This document shows positions 1 to 7,834 of a stretch of 64,000 bases of DNA, one piece after another. The position numbers and the translations under genes were made by a program. The notes beneath the pieces are model-generated. The model was given only the letters and a program-made list of their open reading frames with translations, had not been told where the DNA came from and searched no databases. Each line of letters starts with the position of its first letter. The stretch's first letter is position 1. Origin of the DNA: an uncultured Planctomycetota bacterium (GTDB lineage Bacteria > Planctomycetota > UBA1135 > GCA-002686595); NCBI GenBank assembly GCA_903928115.1, contig CAIYPP010000113.1:62001-126000 (forward strand). Reading direction: 5' to 3'.

Positions 1-2
1 AC

Positions 3-914
3 TGGCGGCTGTTCGTGGGCATCTTCAGCGAGTGCGACCGCGTACAGCACATGATGTACCAGTACTACGACCCCGAGCACCCGCTGTACGACGCCGAGAA
101 GGCCGCGACGAAGGTGCGCTTCTACGGCGAGGAGATCACGCTCGCGCAGGCGATCCCTGCGGTGTTCCGCAAGATCGACGCGATCGTCGGCAAGGTGCTC
201 GCGCAGTACGTGCGGCCGGAGGACACGCTCATCCTGTGCGCCGACCACGGCTTCCAGTCGTTCCGCCATCAGGTGCACCTCAACAACTGGCTCGCGCAGG
301 AGGGCTACCTCGTCGCGCGGCCCGACGCCAAGAGCTTCACGATGCTCGGGAGCTACGTCGACTGGTCGAAGACGCGGGCCTACGCGCTCGGGCTGGGCTC
401 GATCTTCATCAACACGAAGGGCGCGCGCACGACGCTCGGCGGCAAGGAGCTCGTCTCCGAGGTCGGCAGCGTCGAGCCCGCGGAGCGCGAGGCGCTCGCG
501 CGCGAGATCATCGCCAAGCTCAAGGCGGCTCGCGATCCGCGCACGGGCGAGCTTCTGTGCTCCGAGGCGACCTTCGTGAGCGATGTCCACCGCGGACCGC
601 ATCAGGATCTCGAGGCGGACATCTCCGTCGGCTTCGCGGCGAACTATCGCGTGTCGTGGGCCACCTCGAGCGGCTCGCTCTCGATGAAGGCTGGCGCGCC
701 GGGGCCGTTCGTCGTGCCCAACGACAAGGACTGGTCGGGCGACCACGTCTCCGTCGACACGGACCTCGTGCGCGGGATCTTCTTCTGCAATCGGCGCTGC
801 GAGGTGCCGGCGCAGGGCATGGACCTCCTGCACATGGCGCCGACGGTGCTCGCTCTGCTCGGCGTGCCGATCCCTCAGGAACTCGACCTCCCTGCCGTCG
901 CGGTGCAGCGATGA
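3..914 (+). CDS. Type I phosphodiesterase / alkaline-phosphatase-superfamily protein, 5' end missing
   Basis: The reading frame is open to the first bases of the window (W-R-L-F before the GTG at 15), so the N-terminus lies outside. About 304 residues remain. The visible segments FSECDRVQHMMYQYYDP and CADHGFQSF are typical of the phosphodiesterase/nucleotide pyrophosphatase branch of the alkaline phosphatase superfamily. The Asp-His of ADHGF and the His of DRVQH are expected metal ligands; the nucleophile Thr/Ser must be in the missing part. The family hydrolyses phosphodiester or phosphate ester bonds; the substrate cannot be told. The TGA stop overlaps the ATG of the rhodanese gene by 4 bases (ATGA), suggesting translational coupling. 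Family call is fairly firm, substrate unknown. Confidence 0.8.
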   Translation, partial: WRLFVGIFSECDRVQHMMYQYYDPEHPLYDAEKAATKVRFYGEEITLAQAIPAVFRKIDAIVGKVLAQYVRPEDTLILCADHGFQSFRHQVHLNNWLAQEGYLVARPDAKSFTMLGSYVDWSKTRAYALGLGSIFINTKGARTTLGGKELVSEVGSVEPAEREALAREIIAKLKAARDPRTGELLCSEATFVSDVHRGPHQDLEADISVGFAANYRVSWATSSGSLSMKAGAPGPFVVPNDKDWSGDHVSVDTDLVRGIFFCNRRCEVPAQGMDLLHMAPTVLALLGVPIPQELDLPAVAVQR

Positions 915-1234
915 GCTTCGGACGCATCCTGCCCGCGGAGCTCTCGGCCCGCCTGCGCGCGGGGGACAAGCTCGTGCTGCTCGACGTGCGCGAGCCGGAC
1001 GAGCTCGCGATCTGCTCGCTCCCGGGCGCGACGGAAATCCCGATGGGTCAGGTCGCCCAGCGGCGTGGGGAGCTCGACCCCGAAGCGGAGATCGTGTGCA
1101 TCTGCCACCACGGTGTGCGCAGCGCCCGCGTGGCGGGGTACCTCGCCTCGCAGGGCTTCCCGCGCGTCCTCAACATGGTCGGCGGGATCGACCGCTGGGC
1201 CGAGGACGTCGACCGCGGCATGCGGCGCTACTGA
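911..1234 (+). CDS. Single-domain rhodanese (sulfurtransferase-like)
   Basis: A 107-residue protein that is one complete rhodanese domain. It has the entry motif LLDVREPDE, the active-site loop CHHGVRSA (Cys nucleophile followed by the six-residue anion-binding loop), and the closing GGIDRWAEDVD. Rhodanese domains carry a persulfide on the loop Cys and hand sulfur to acceptors. The CHHGVRS form is the one often fused to MoeB/ThiF-type adenylyltransferases, but this one stands alone. The start ATG overlaps the stop of the preceding phosphodiesterase (ATGA), so the two are probably co-expressed, although no shared pathway is obvious. Family certain from motifs; physiological acceptor unknown. 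Confidence 0.9.
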   Translation: MSFGRILPAELSARLRAGDKLVLLDVREPDELAICSLPGATEIPMGQVAQRRGELDPEAEIVCICHHGVRSARVAGYLASQGFPRVLNMVGGIDRWAEDVDRGMRRY

Positions 1235-1419
1235 GAGCCCGACGCGCCTTTTCGAGCGCTTTCGAACCACGCCGCCGAGCGCTCGCGCTCGCGGAGGGGG
1301 TCTCCTTCGGTCTGAGCGAGCGCACGGCGCTCCTCGCAAGGCGCTCTACGCCGCAAGGAAGGCACTCCCGGCGCTCGCTCCTTTCAGGATCGGCCTTGGC
1401 ACGGCGTCTGCTCGTGGCC

Positions 1420-1734
1420 GGAGCGCCCCGCTCCACGCGTTGCGCGCCCTCGGCGCGAAGCCCGCGGAGGGGAAACCGGAAAAATCTTCCTTCGTTCGGC
1501 CGAGCGGCCCGGCTCCTCCCTTGCCGTCGGATCCGCTGGAGCCTCGCTCGGAGACAAGAACGGAACAATCCACCCCCCTTGGACCGCCGCTCACGCGGTT
1601 CTACGAGGGGGGCCAAGAGTTGGTGGTGTGGGACCCGCCAATTCGCGCGCCTGCGGCGGGGGCTGCGGGCGCGCACCTTTTCGGGGCCTCTCCTTCGGGC
1701 GAGGCCCCGTTCCTTTTGCCGAGCGGCCCCGCTC
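1420..1734. repeat. Three degenerate small palindromes
   Basis: Similar self-complementary words occur at 1420-1434 (GGAGCGccCCGCTCC type), 1502-1515 and 1721-1734 (GAGCGGCC.CGCTC type). Two of them are preceded by GGCC or GCC and two are followed by CTCCT. They may be degenerate copies of one hairpin element, or chance products of a GC-rich spacer. Confidence 0.35.
1682..1719 (+). terminator. Hairpin with weak T-rich tail in the spacer
   Basis: A perfect 9-bp stem (CGGGGCCTC at 1682-1690 with GAGGCCCCG at 1701-1709, 10-nt loop) is followed by the pyrimidine stretch TTCCTTTT. This resembles a factor-independent terminator on the plus strand but sits about 450 nt after the rhodanese gene, and the T tract is interrupted. 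Confidence 0.35.
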
Positions 1735-1836
1735 CTTTTCGCCGACCGGCGCCCTTCCTATCGCCGACCGGCTGGGAGGCTCGTGCCGACTCCGCGGCCG
1801 GCTGCGCGCGGTTCTGGAAGGCCCGCGCGGCGTTGC

Positions 1837-1842
1837 TAGACT
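1837..1842 (+). promoter_or_regulatory. -10-like TAGACT upstream of kptA
   Basis: TAGACT matches the TASAST form seen before many genes in this window. It lies 90 nt before the ATG, so it would give a conventional leader rather than a leaderless start. Confidence 0.3.
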
Positions 1843-1932
1843 CTCGCCCTCACTCACGAGACGCAGGCAGGCGTTGGGCTAGTTGGCCCCCTGCGCTGCG
1901 TTCGAGCCACCCCCGTCGGCCCTGCATCGAGC

Positions 1933-3105
1933 ATGACTCACCCCGCTCTGATCGAACGTATCACCCGCTCGCTCGCCTACATGCTCCGCCACCAGCCGGA
2001 GAAGTTCGACCTCGTGCTCGACAAGGAGGGCTTCGGCGAGCTCGACGACGTGGTCCGGGCCCTCGGCGAGCGCCTCGGCGAGCCGGTCGAGTCCGCGGAC
2101 GTGATCGCGTCCATCGAGGCCGGAGACCGGCCGCGCTACGAGCTGCGCGGCACCAAGATCCGCGCGCTCTACGGTCACTCGATCCCAGTCGAGCCCGGCG
2201 AGCCGAGCCAGCCGCCCGAGTTCCTCTACGTCGGCATCGACGCCCGCGATCTGCAGCGCGCCCAGCAGTTTGGGCTGCGCGGTGGACGCCGTCGCTTCCT
2301 GCACCTCGCGCTCTCCGCAGAAGATGCCCGTGAGGCCGGGCGCCGCGCCGCGCGCGAGTACGCGATCCTGCAGGTCTTCGCGATGGACGCGTGGGAAGAG
2401 GGCGTGAACTTCTACGACCGCAAGACGCTGTACCTCTGCGAGCAGATCCCGACGCAGTACCTCGACGTGCTCGAGCGCGGCAGCGACGGCTACGAGCCGC
2501 GCTTCGAGGACCGCGGTGGCGATCGCGGCGACGGTCCCTCGCGTCGGCGCGAAGAGCGCTCCGGTCGCGGCGAGCGCTACGAGCGTGGTGGTCGCGACGA
2601 GCGCGGTGGTCGCGACGATGCGCGCCGCGAGCGTCCCCGTGAGGACCGTTCGAAGGGTGACGACCGCCCGCAGCACGAGCCGCGCCACGAAGATCGCGCT
2701 CCGCGCCATGAGCGGCACCACGACGATCGCCGTCCCCGCCACGAGGACCGCGGCCCGCGCGAGGAGCGTCACCACGACGAGCGCCCGATCCACGCCGAGG
2801 AGCGTGGGCCTCGCCACGAGCGCCGCGAAGAGCGCCACGAGCGCCGCGACGATCGTCGCGGGCCGCCCGCGCGCCGCGAGGAGCCCCGCCGGGAGGAACC
2901 CCGCCGCGAGGCTCCGCGCCCCGCACCCGCGCCGGCGGCGAGTGCGGCCATGGAGGACACGGGCGGTTTCGGCCTCGGCATCTTCGAGGAGGAGCGCAAG
3001 AGCGCCCCGACTCCGCCGCCCGCTCCGCGCCCGGCTCCGGTCGCGCCCGTGGCGCGCCCCAAGCCCGTGGAAGACGACTTCGGCAGCTTCGGCGCCGGCG
3101 TCTGA
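1933..3105 (+). CDS. kptA: RNA 2'-phosphotransferase (KptA/Tpt1 family) with long charged C-terminal tail
   Basis: Residues 1-185 are a complete KptA/Tpt1 domain: LAYMLRHQP (catalytic Arg-His pair), RYELRGTKIRALYGHS (third Arg and the GHS turn), FLYVGI, and GLRGGRRRFLHLAL (fourth Arg). Family members move an internal 2'-phosphate from RNA to NAD+, giving ADP-ribose 1'',2''-cyclic phosphate; the bacterial role is unsettled. Residues about 190-310 are an Arg/Glu/Asp/His-rich tract, probably disordered, then a Pro-rich linker and two FG-containing acidic peptides (GGFGLGIFEEE and DDFGSFGAGV at the very C-terminus). Known family members are about half as long (around 180-200 residues). The start has the family's N-terminus immediately after it. 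The tail could bind RNA or a partner; that is inference. Confidence 0.88.
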   Translation: MTHPALIERITRSLAYMLRHQPEKFDLVLDKEGFGELDDVVRALGERLGEPVESADVIASIEAGDRPRYELRGTKIRALYGHSIPVEPGEPSQPPEFLYVGIDARDLQRAQQFGLRGGRRRFLHLALSAEDAREAGRRAAREYAILQVFAMDAWEEGVNFYDRKTLYLCEQIPTQYLDVLERGSDGYEPRFEDRGGDRGDGPSRRREERSGRGERYERGGRDERGGRDDARRERPREDRSKGDDRPQHEPRHEDRAPRHERHHDDRRPRHEDRGPREERHHDERPIHAEERGPRHERREERHERRDDRRGPPARREEPRREEPRREAPRPAPAPAASAAMEDTGGFGLGIFEEERKSAPTPPPAPRPAPVAPVARPKPVEDDFGSFGAGV

Positions 3106-3205
3106 CCCCCGGCGGCCAACACCCGCCGAGACTGCGCGCGACGCGCGGGGAGCAATCCTCGCGCGTCGCTTGCTTTCGGGGCGCGACTCCGTATCCGCTC
3201 GCACC

Positions 3206-3211
3206 TACACT
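3206..3211 (+). promoter_or_regulatory. -10-like TACACT, 8 nt before start
   Basis: TACACT with only 8 nt between it and the ATG at 3220. A transcript started here would have almost no leader. No Shine-Dalgarno sequence is visible in the gap and no clear -35 box is seen. Confidence 0.45.
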
Positions 3212-3219
3212 CGCGCGCG

Positions 3220-4074
3220 ATGTCCGAGTGGCTTCCCGAGCACCTCTCGCGCGAGTTCGCGCTCGAGCACTCTCCGGTGGGAGCGTGCGCCCTGCGCCGG
3301 AGCGCTCGCGAGGCCCTCGACGCCGCGGGCTTTGGACTTCGGTCCGATGGGCAAGGCCGTGCCGCGACGCTCGTCGGTCGCAAGCCGGTCGTGCTGCTCG
3401 GCAGCGGCTCGAACGAGTGCGTGCTGCGGCGCTTCACGCACGGCGGGCTGCTGCGCTGGCTGACCGGCGCGCGCTTCGCGGATCGACGTCGGCCCTTCGT
3501 CGAGTTGGAGCTCTCCGAGCAGCTTGCGGCTCGCGGCGTGCTCACTCCGCAGGTCGTCGCGGCACGGGCGCGACGCGCGAAATGGTGGGGCTGGGAACTC
3601 GCGCTCGTCACGCGGCGCGTGAGCGAAGCGTGCGATGGAGGCGATCTACTCGCAGCGGCGGCGCGTGGCGCGCTCTCCCAAGAGGAGCGGCGCGCTGCCT
3701 TCGCGGCGGCGGGTCGGCTCGTCGCACGGCTGCACGCACTCGGATTTCTGCACGCGGACCTGCACCCCAAGAACCTCCTGTTCCGCCGCGCGGGCGAGGC
3801 CACGGAGGCTTGGCTCCTCGACCTCGACCGCTCTCGCTTCGTTCGCGAGCTCTCCGACACCGAGCGCGATGCGAACCTCGCGCGCCTCGTGCGCTACATC
3901 GAGCGCCGCAAGGCGAGCGGCCAGATGACCCTCTCTCGCGCGGACCTCGCGCGATTCCTCGCGGCCTACGAGCCCGACTGGGCGCGCCGTCGAGCGCGCT
4001 TCTTCGGCGTGGTCGCTCGCTATCGCCGCACGCTCGGCCGGCACCGCGTAGGCTGGCTTTTCTCGCGCGCCTGA
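3220..4074 (+). CDS. Kdo/WaaP-family lipopolysaccharide kinase-like protein
   Basis: A 284-residue protein kinase-fold enzyme of the lipopolysaccharide kinase (Kdo/WaaP) family. The catalytic loop is HADLHPKNLLF at about residue 180 (Asp catalytic, Asn metal-binding) and the metal-binding Asp is in LLDLDRSRF. An N-terminal segment with LRRFTHGGLLRWLTGARF matches the family's acceptor-side region. Such enzymes phosphorylate Kdo or heptose in the inner core of LPS in the cytoplasm. No other LPS genes adjoin, so the actual acceptor is inferred. It stands alone on the plus strand and converges on the kinase-ATPase gene, whose stop is 13 bases away. Confidence 0.78.
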   Translation: MSEWLPEHLSREFALEHSPVGACALRRSAREALDAAGFGLRSDGQGRAATLVGRKPVVLLGSGSNECVLRRFTHGGLLRWLTGARFADRRRPFVELELSEQLAARGVLTPQVVAARARRAKWWGWELALVTRRVSEACDGGDLLAAAARGALSQEERRAAFAAAGRLVARLHALGFLHADLHPKNLLFRRAGEATEAWLLDLDRSRFVRELSDTERDANLARLVRYIERRKASGQMTLSRADLARFLAAYEPDWARRRARFFGVVARYRRTLGRHRVGWLFSRA

Positions 4075-4086
4075 GGCGGGCGGGGC

Positions 4087-7000
4087 TCAGGCCGGCTCGT
4101 CTGGCTCGGTCTCGACCTCGACGCGCGGGTAGATGACGCCGAGCGGTGACAGCACGGCAGCGAGCAGTCGTCGGGTCGCGTCGCGGTGGACGCGGCGCAG
4201 CTCGTCGTTCTCGATGCGGCCGTTCTCGCGCTCGATGCGCTCGCGCAGCTTGCCGAGCAGCTTCTCGGCGGTTGCGTCGTCTCCGGTGGTCCGCAGCACG
4301 AGCACGTGGGTCCCGAGCACGACGATGCGGTCGGGGAGCTCGGCGCCTTGGTGCTCGAGGATCTCGAATGCCCGGCCCGAGAGCTCGAGCGCGGTGGCGA
4401 ACGCGCCCTTTTCCCGCTCGATGCGCGAGCGGATGGCGAGCGCGAGCGACTCGGCGCGCTGCAACCCCATCTCGCCCGCGAGCCTCAGCGCCCGATCGAG
4501 CGTTTGCGCCGCCTCCGGATCCGCCTGCTCCCAGAGCAGGGTCCCGAGCCACAGGAGCGCGAGCGTCTGTCCACGTCGATCTTCGACCTCGGTGGCGGCG
4601 AGCAACGCCTCGCGCAGCCGCGCTTCCGCCTCGTCGGGCTCGTTGAGGTCGAGGTGCAAGCCACCGAGGCGCGCCGTGGCCTCGATTTCGATCCGTCGCT
4701 CGCCCGACTGCTGCGCCAGCGTCACGGCGCGCTTCATTGAGCCGAGAGCCCGCGCGGGCCGGCCGCACACGCGGTAGATGCGGCCGCGCAGCATGTGCGC
4801 TCCAGCCGAGATGCCCGGCAGGTTCCAAGTGCGCGACTTGCGCTGAAGACGCAGCGCCGCATCGACGTTGCGCAGCGCGTCTTCGACGCGGTTTTCGAGC
4901 AGATCGACGACTCCGAGCTGGATCCGCGCGAGGGCGCGCTGCGGGTCGACCGTGGCGTGCTCGTTCGCTTGCTCGAGCAGAGCGCGGGCCTCCTCGAGTT
5001 CGCCGACGTGCGCCTGCACGACGCCGAGTCGGCGCAGGGCTTCGCTCGCGATTTCGTTGCTCTGCGCGCGCTCGGCGAGCGTCACGGCGTTGCGCAGCAT
5101 GCCGCGTGCGAGACCGTATTGACCGGTGCTCACCGCATAGCGCCCGTGGAGGATGTAGACGCGCGCGAGCGCGTCGGGGTCGCGCTCTGGGTTGAAGTCG
5201 AGCTCGGAGAGCTCGTCGAGCCATCGGCGTTGCTCAGCCCGCGAACCGAGACGATCTGCGGCGTCGGCAGCCGCTTCGAGGAACTCGATGCGCCAACGAT
5301 TGCGGGCGCGCGACGCGGAGAGGTGCTCCAGAGCCTCGATGCCCCAGCGCGCAAGCACGTACACGCGCTGCGGCTGGCCGCGGCGCAGCAGCGCCTGCAG
5401 TAGTGGCCGCAGCAGCCGCAGCAGATCCTGATGTCGTTCCGCGGCGCGCAGGTGGAACGCGCGCTGGAACGCGTCGCCGATCGGGATGCGCCGCTCGCGC
5501 TTCGCCTCGCCTTCCGCAGGCTCGGGCACGAGTGCGTCGGCGGCAAGTCCGTGCAGGTCGCGCCGATGGTCGGGCGTCATGCCGCGGTACACCGCCTCGC
5601 GCAGCGCGGGGCGCGCGAAGCGATAGCGGTCGCCGATGGCGACGAGCCAGCCCGACTGCACGAGCCGCACGAGCGCGGCATCGAGCTCGCCACGGTGGGA
5701 ACTCTTGAAGGCGCGCACGAGGAACTCGGGCTCGATGCGCCCGCCGACGACGGCAAAGCGCTCCAGCCAGCCACGGTCTTCGTCGGAGACCTTCGCGAGG
5801 CGCTCTTGGATCATCGTGTGGACCGAGTCGGGAAGCGGGAGCTTCTCGGGCGCGATCTCCAGCACGAGCTTGCGGTCCGACGGTCCCTGCGCGCGCGCCT
5901 CTCCGCGCTCGATCAGGCCGCGCAGGATTTCGGCGAGCAAGCCCGCGTGCCCGCGGCTGCGCTGCAGCAGCACCTGCGCGATGCGACGCCGCGGCTGCGA
6001 GTGGTGGAACAGTGCGTTGACGAGCTCGCTGACCGCGGCCTCGTCGAGCGGTGCGAGCGAGAGGGCGAGCAGCTCGGCTCGCTCGCTCAACTTCGCGCGG
6101 AGACGGGCGAGCTCGTCGGGGCTGTACAGGTCATCTTGCGTGCGCACGCCGAGCACGAGCAGCGTGCGCGTGCTCGGAAGGACCTCGGCGAACTGGCGCA
6201 GCACGTCGAGGGAGCCTTCGTCCGCGAAGTTGACGTCGTCGAGGAAGAGGAGCAGCGACTCCTGCCGCGCGATCGCAGCGAGCCACTGAGCGAGCGCAGC
6301 GGGCACGGCCAGCTCGGTCGTGCCGTTGAAGCTCGTGCTCAGCGCCTGTGCCAGAGTCTTGGCGACGGCGGGGGGCACGATGCGCGCGAGCTGTTCGAGC
6401 TGGCGCTGTCCCGGCTCCGCGCCGGGGGGCAGTCGCAGGTAGCGCTCGAGCAGGCGCAGGATCGGCATGCATGGACGCTGCTCTTCGAACGCGGGACAGC
6501 GCGCGTAGAGATAGAGCGGCGGTGGCTCGTACTTGCGCCGCACCGCGCTCGCGCAGTCGCTGACGAGGCGCGACTTCCCGGAGCCGGACGGGCCTTCGAG
6601 CCAGACCGCGTTGCCACGCGACTCTCGAATCGCGACGCTTGCGCGCTCGATCAGATGCTCCTTTTCCGCGTCGCGACCGACGAGCGGCGTGAGGTGCAGT
6701 GAGTCGGTCTCGCCGAGCGTGCCGCGCCGCGCCTGCGCACCGAACTCGAGTTGGTTGCGCCACCACTCGCCCTGCTCGCCTTCCCGCACCCGCGACTCGA
6801 GGTCGTGCGCCTGCACGCGGCTGCGCGGGTCGCGCGCGAGGGCGTCTTGGAGGAGCGTGTCGAAGAAAGGGGAGAGCTGGGGGAGGAGTCGCGACGGCGG
6901 CACGAAGCGTGCGGTCGCAAGGGCGGCGAGGAGTCGATCGGCGCCAGGGTCTTCGACACCGCGCCGCAGGAGCCTCCCGCTGGAAAAACCCGTCGAGGCG

Positions 7001-7758
7001 CTGATTCCACCCTCGTCGTCTTCCTCGGCGAAGGGATGGCGCCCGGTCGCGGCTTCGTAGAGCACGACCCCGAGCGAGAACACATCGCTCTCGGGGCAAG
7101 CGGGCAGTCCGCGGGCGCGCTCTGGCGAGAGGTACGCCAAGCTGCCGGGGTTGATCGCCTCGGCCAGCGCGAGCTCGGGCGCCGGCATGGCGATGCCCTC
7201 CGGCGCGACCGCGGCCACCGAGCGCAGCGAGCGCCCCGTGGGGGTGGACCGGCCTTCGATGCGCTGGGCAAAACCTAGGTCGAGCAGCACCGCGCGGCCA
7301 TCGGGGTCGACGCGCAGATTCTCGGGCTTCACGTCGGAGTGCACGTAGCCGGCTGCATGGAGCGTCGCGAGTGCGCCGCCGGCGTCGACGGCGAGCTTGC
7401 GCAGCAGGGGCTCCGGCAGGGGGCCGCTCTGGGCCAAGAACTCGCGCAGGGACTTTCCTGCGACGAACTCCGTGATCAGGAACGGGCCGTCTTGGTCCTC
7501 ACCGTCGGCGACGTGCCGCACGAGCGAAGGATGGCGGACCGCGCGACCGACGCGGGCTTCCGTCGCGAGGGAGCGGCGCGCGGACTCGTCCTTGCGCAGG
7601 TGGGGGTGGATGCGCTTGAGCGCGACCTCCGTGCCTTCGCGCCAGCCCTGCCAGGGAGCGGCCAGCGTGCCGTGCACGACGCGGCCGACGGCGCCCGAGC
7701 CGATCGGCGCACCGAGGGCGACGACGAGTCCGTCCGACGTGGAGAAGAGCTGGAGCAT
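4087..7758 (-). CDS. Serine/threonine kinase fused to ATPase and TPR repeats
   Basis: A 1,223-residue multidomain signalling protein. Residues 1-325 are a Hanks-type kinase with Lys48 (EVALKRI), Glu67, catalytic HSDVKPEN (Asp142), DLG in place of DFG (Asp160) and SPE in place of APE. Residues about 355-800 are a STAND/AAA-type ATPase with Walker A GPSGSGKS (389-396) and Walker B LLLFLDD. Residues about 800-1200 are helical TPR repeats. The architecture resembles PknK-like and MalT-like sensors, where ligand or partner binding to the repeats is coupled to ATP hydrolysis. I chose the ATG at 7758 (MLQLF) over an in-frame start 13 codons earlier because the kinase domain follows directly. It is divergent from cysS with 76 bp between. 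All kinase key residues are present, so it is probably active. Confidence 0.85.
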   Translation of the reverse strand: MLQLFSTSDGLVVALGAPIGSGAVGRVVHGTLAAPWQGWREGTEVALKRIHPHLRKDESARRSLATEARVGRAVRHPSLVRHVADGEDQDGPFLITEFVAGKSLREFLAQSGPLPEPLLRKLAVDAGGALATLHAAGYVHSDVKPENLRVDPDGRAVLLDLGFAQRIEGRSTPTGRSLRSVAAVAPEGIAMPAPELALAEAINPGSLAYLSPERARGLPACPESDVFSLGVVLYEAATGRHPFAEEDDEGGISASTGFSSGRLLRRGVEDPGADRLLAALATARFVPPSRLLPQLSPFFDTLLQDALARDPRSRVQAHDLESRVREGEQGEWWRNQLEFGAQARRGTLGETDSLHLTPLVGRDAEKEHLIERASVAIRESRGNAVWLEGPSGSGKSRLVSDCASAVRRKYEPPPLYLYARCPAFEEQRPCMPILRLLERYLRLPPGAEPGQRQLEQLARIVPPAVAKTLAQALSTSFNGTTELAVPAALAQWLAAIARQESLLLFLDDVNFADEGSLDVLRQFAEVLPSTRTLLVLGVRTQDDLYSPDELARLRAKLSERAELLALSLAPLDEAAVSELVNALFHHSQPRRRIAQVLLQRSRGHAGLLAEILRGLIERGEARAQGPSDRKLVLEIAPEKLPLPDSVHTMIQERLAKVSDEDRGWLERFAVVGGRIEPEFLVRAFKSSHRGELDAALVRLVQSGWLVAIGDRYRFARPALREAVYRGMTPDHRRDLHGLAADALVPEPAEGEAKRERRIPIGDAFQRAFHLRAAERHQDLLRLLRPLLQALLRRGQPQRVYVLARWGIEALEHLSASRARNRWRIEFLEAAADAADRLGSRAEQRRWLDELSELDFNPERDPDALARVYILHGRYAVSTGQYGLARGMLRNAVTLAERAQSNEIASEALRRLGVVQAHVGELEEARALLEQANEHATVDPQRALARIQLGVVDLLENRVEDALRNVDAALRLQRKSRTWNLPGISAGAHMLRGRIYRVCGRPARALGSMKRAVTLAQQSGERRIEIEATARLGGLHLDLNEPDEAEARLREALLAATEVEDRRGQTLALLWLGTLLWEQADPEAAQTLDRALRLAGEMGLQRAESLALAIRSRIEREKGAFATALELSGRAFEILEHQGAELPDRIVVLGTHVLVLRTTGDDATAEKLLGKLRERIERENGRIENDELRRVHRDATRRLLAAVLSPLGVIYPRVEVETEPDEPA

Positions 7759-7773
7759 GGAACGCCGCTGCGC

Positions 7774-7779
7774 AGGATA
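7774..7779 (-). promoter_or_regulatory. -10-like TATCCT before the kinase gene
   Basis: On the minus strand TATCCT lies 15 nt upstream of the ATG at 7758. It fits the TANNNT pattern and supports the downstream start choice. It would give a very short leader. Confidence 0.35.
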
Positions 7780-7819
7780 GCAGTCGCAGCGCGCCATCGG
7801 ACGCGCGCGTCGCCGACGC

Positions 7820-7825
7820 TACACT
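7820..7825 (+). promoter_or_regulatory. -10-like TACACT, 9 nt before cysS
   Basis: TACACT with 9 nt to the ATG. TCGGAC at about 7797-7802 could be a -35 with 17-nt spacing. No ribosome-binding site is visible, so leaderless initiation is likely. Confidence 0.5.
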
Positions 7826-7834
7826 CGCGTCCCA

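Larger units (their letters stand above)
1235..1932. other. 0.7-kb spacer without a convincing gene
   Basis: No frame here gives a plausible protein; the long open frames are Arg/Pro/Ala-rich artefacts of high GC. It holds several small palindromes of the form GAGCGgCCCCGCTC (1420-1434, 1502-1515, 1721-1734), repeated CTCCTTY words, and a stronger 9-bp hairpin at 1682-1709. A TAGACT -10-like box lies at 1837-1842, about 90 nt before the KptA start. It could be a decayed gene or a transcribed, structured untranslated region; the sequence alone does not decide. Confidence 0.6.

Noticed and set aside
1065-2333. Long open frame over the first spacer and the kptA start
   Set aside because: Composition is Arg/Ala/Pro with no recognisable domain, and it overlaps the secure KptA gene in another frame.
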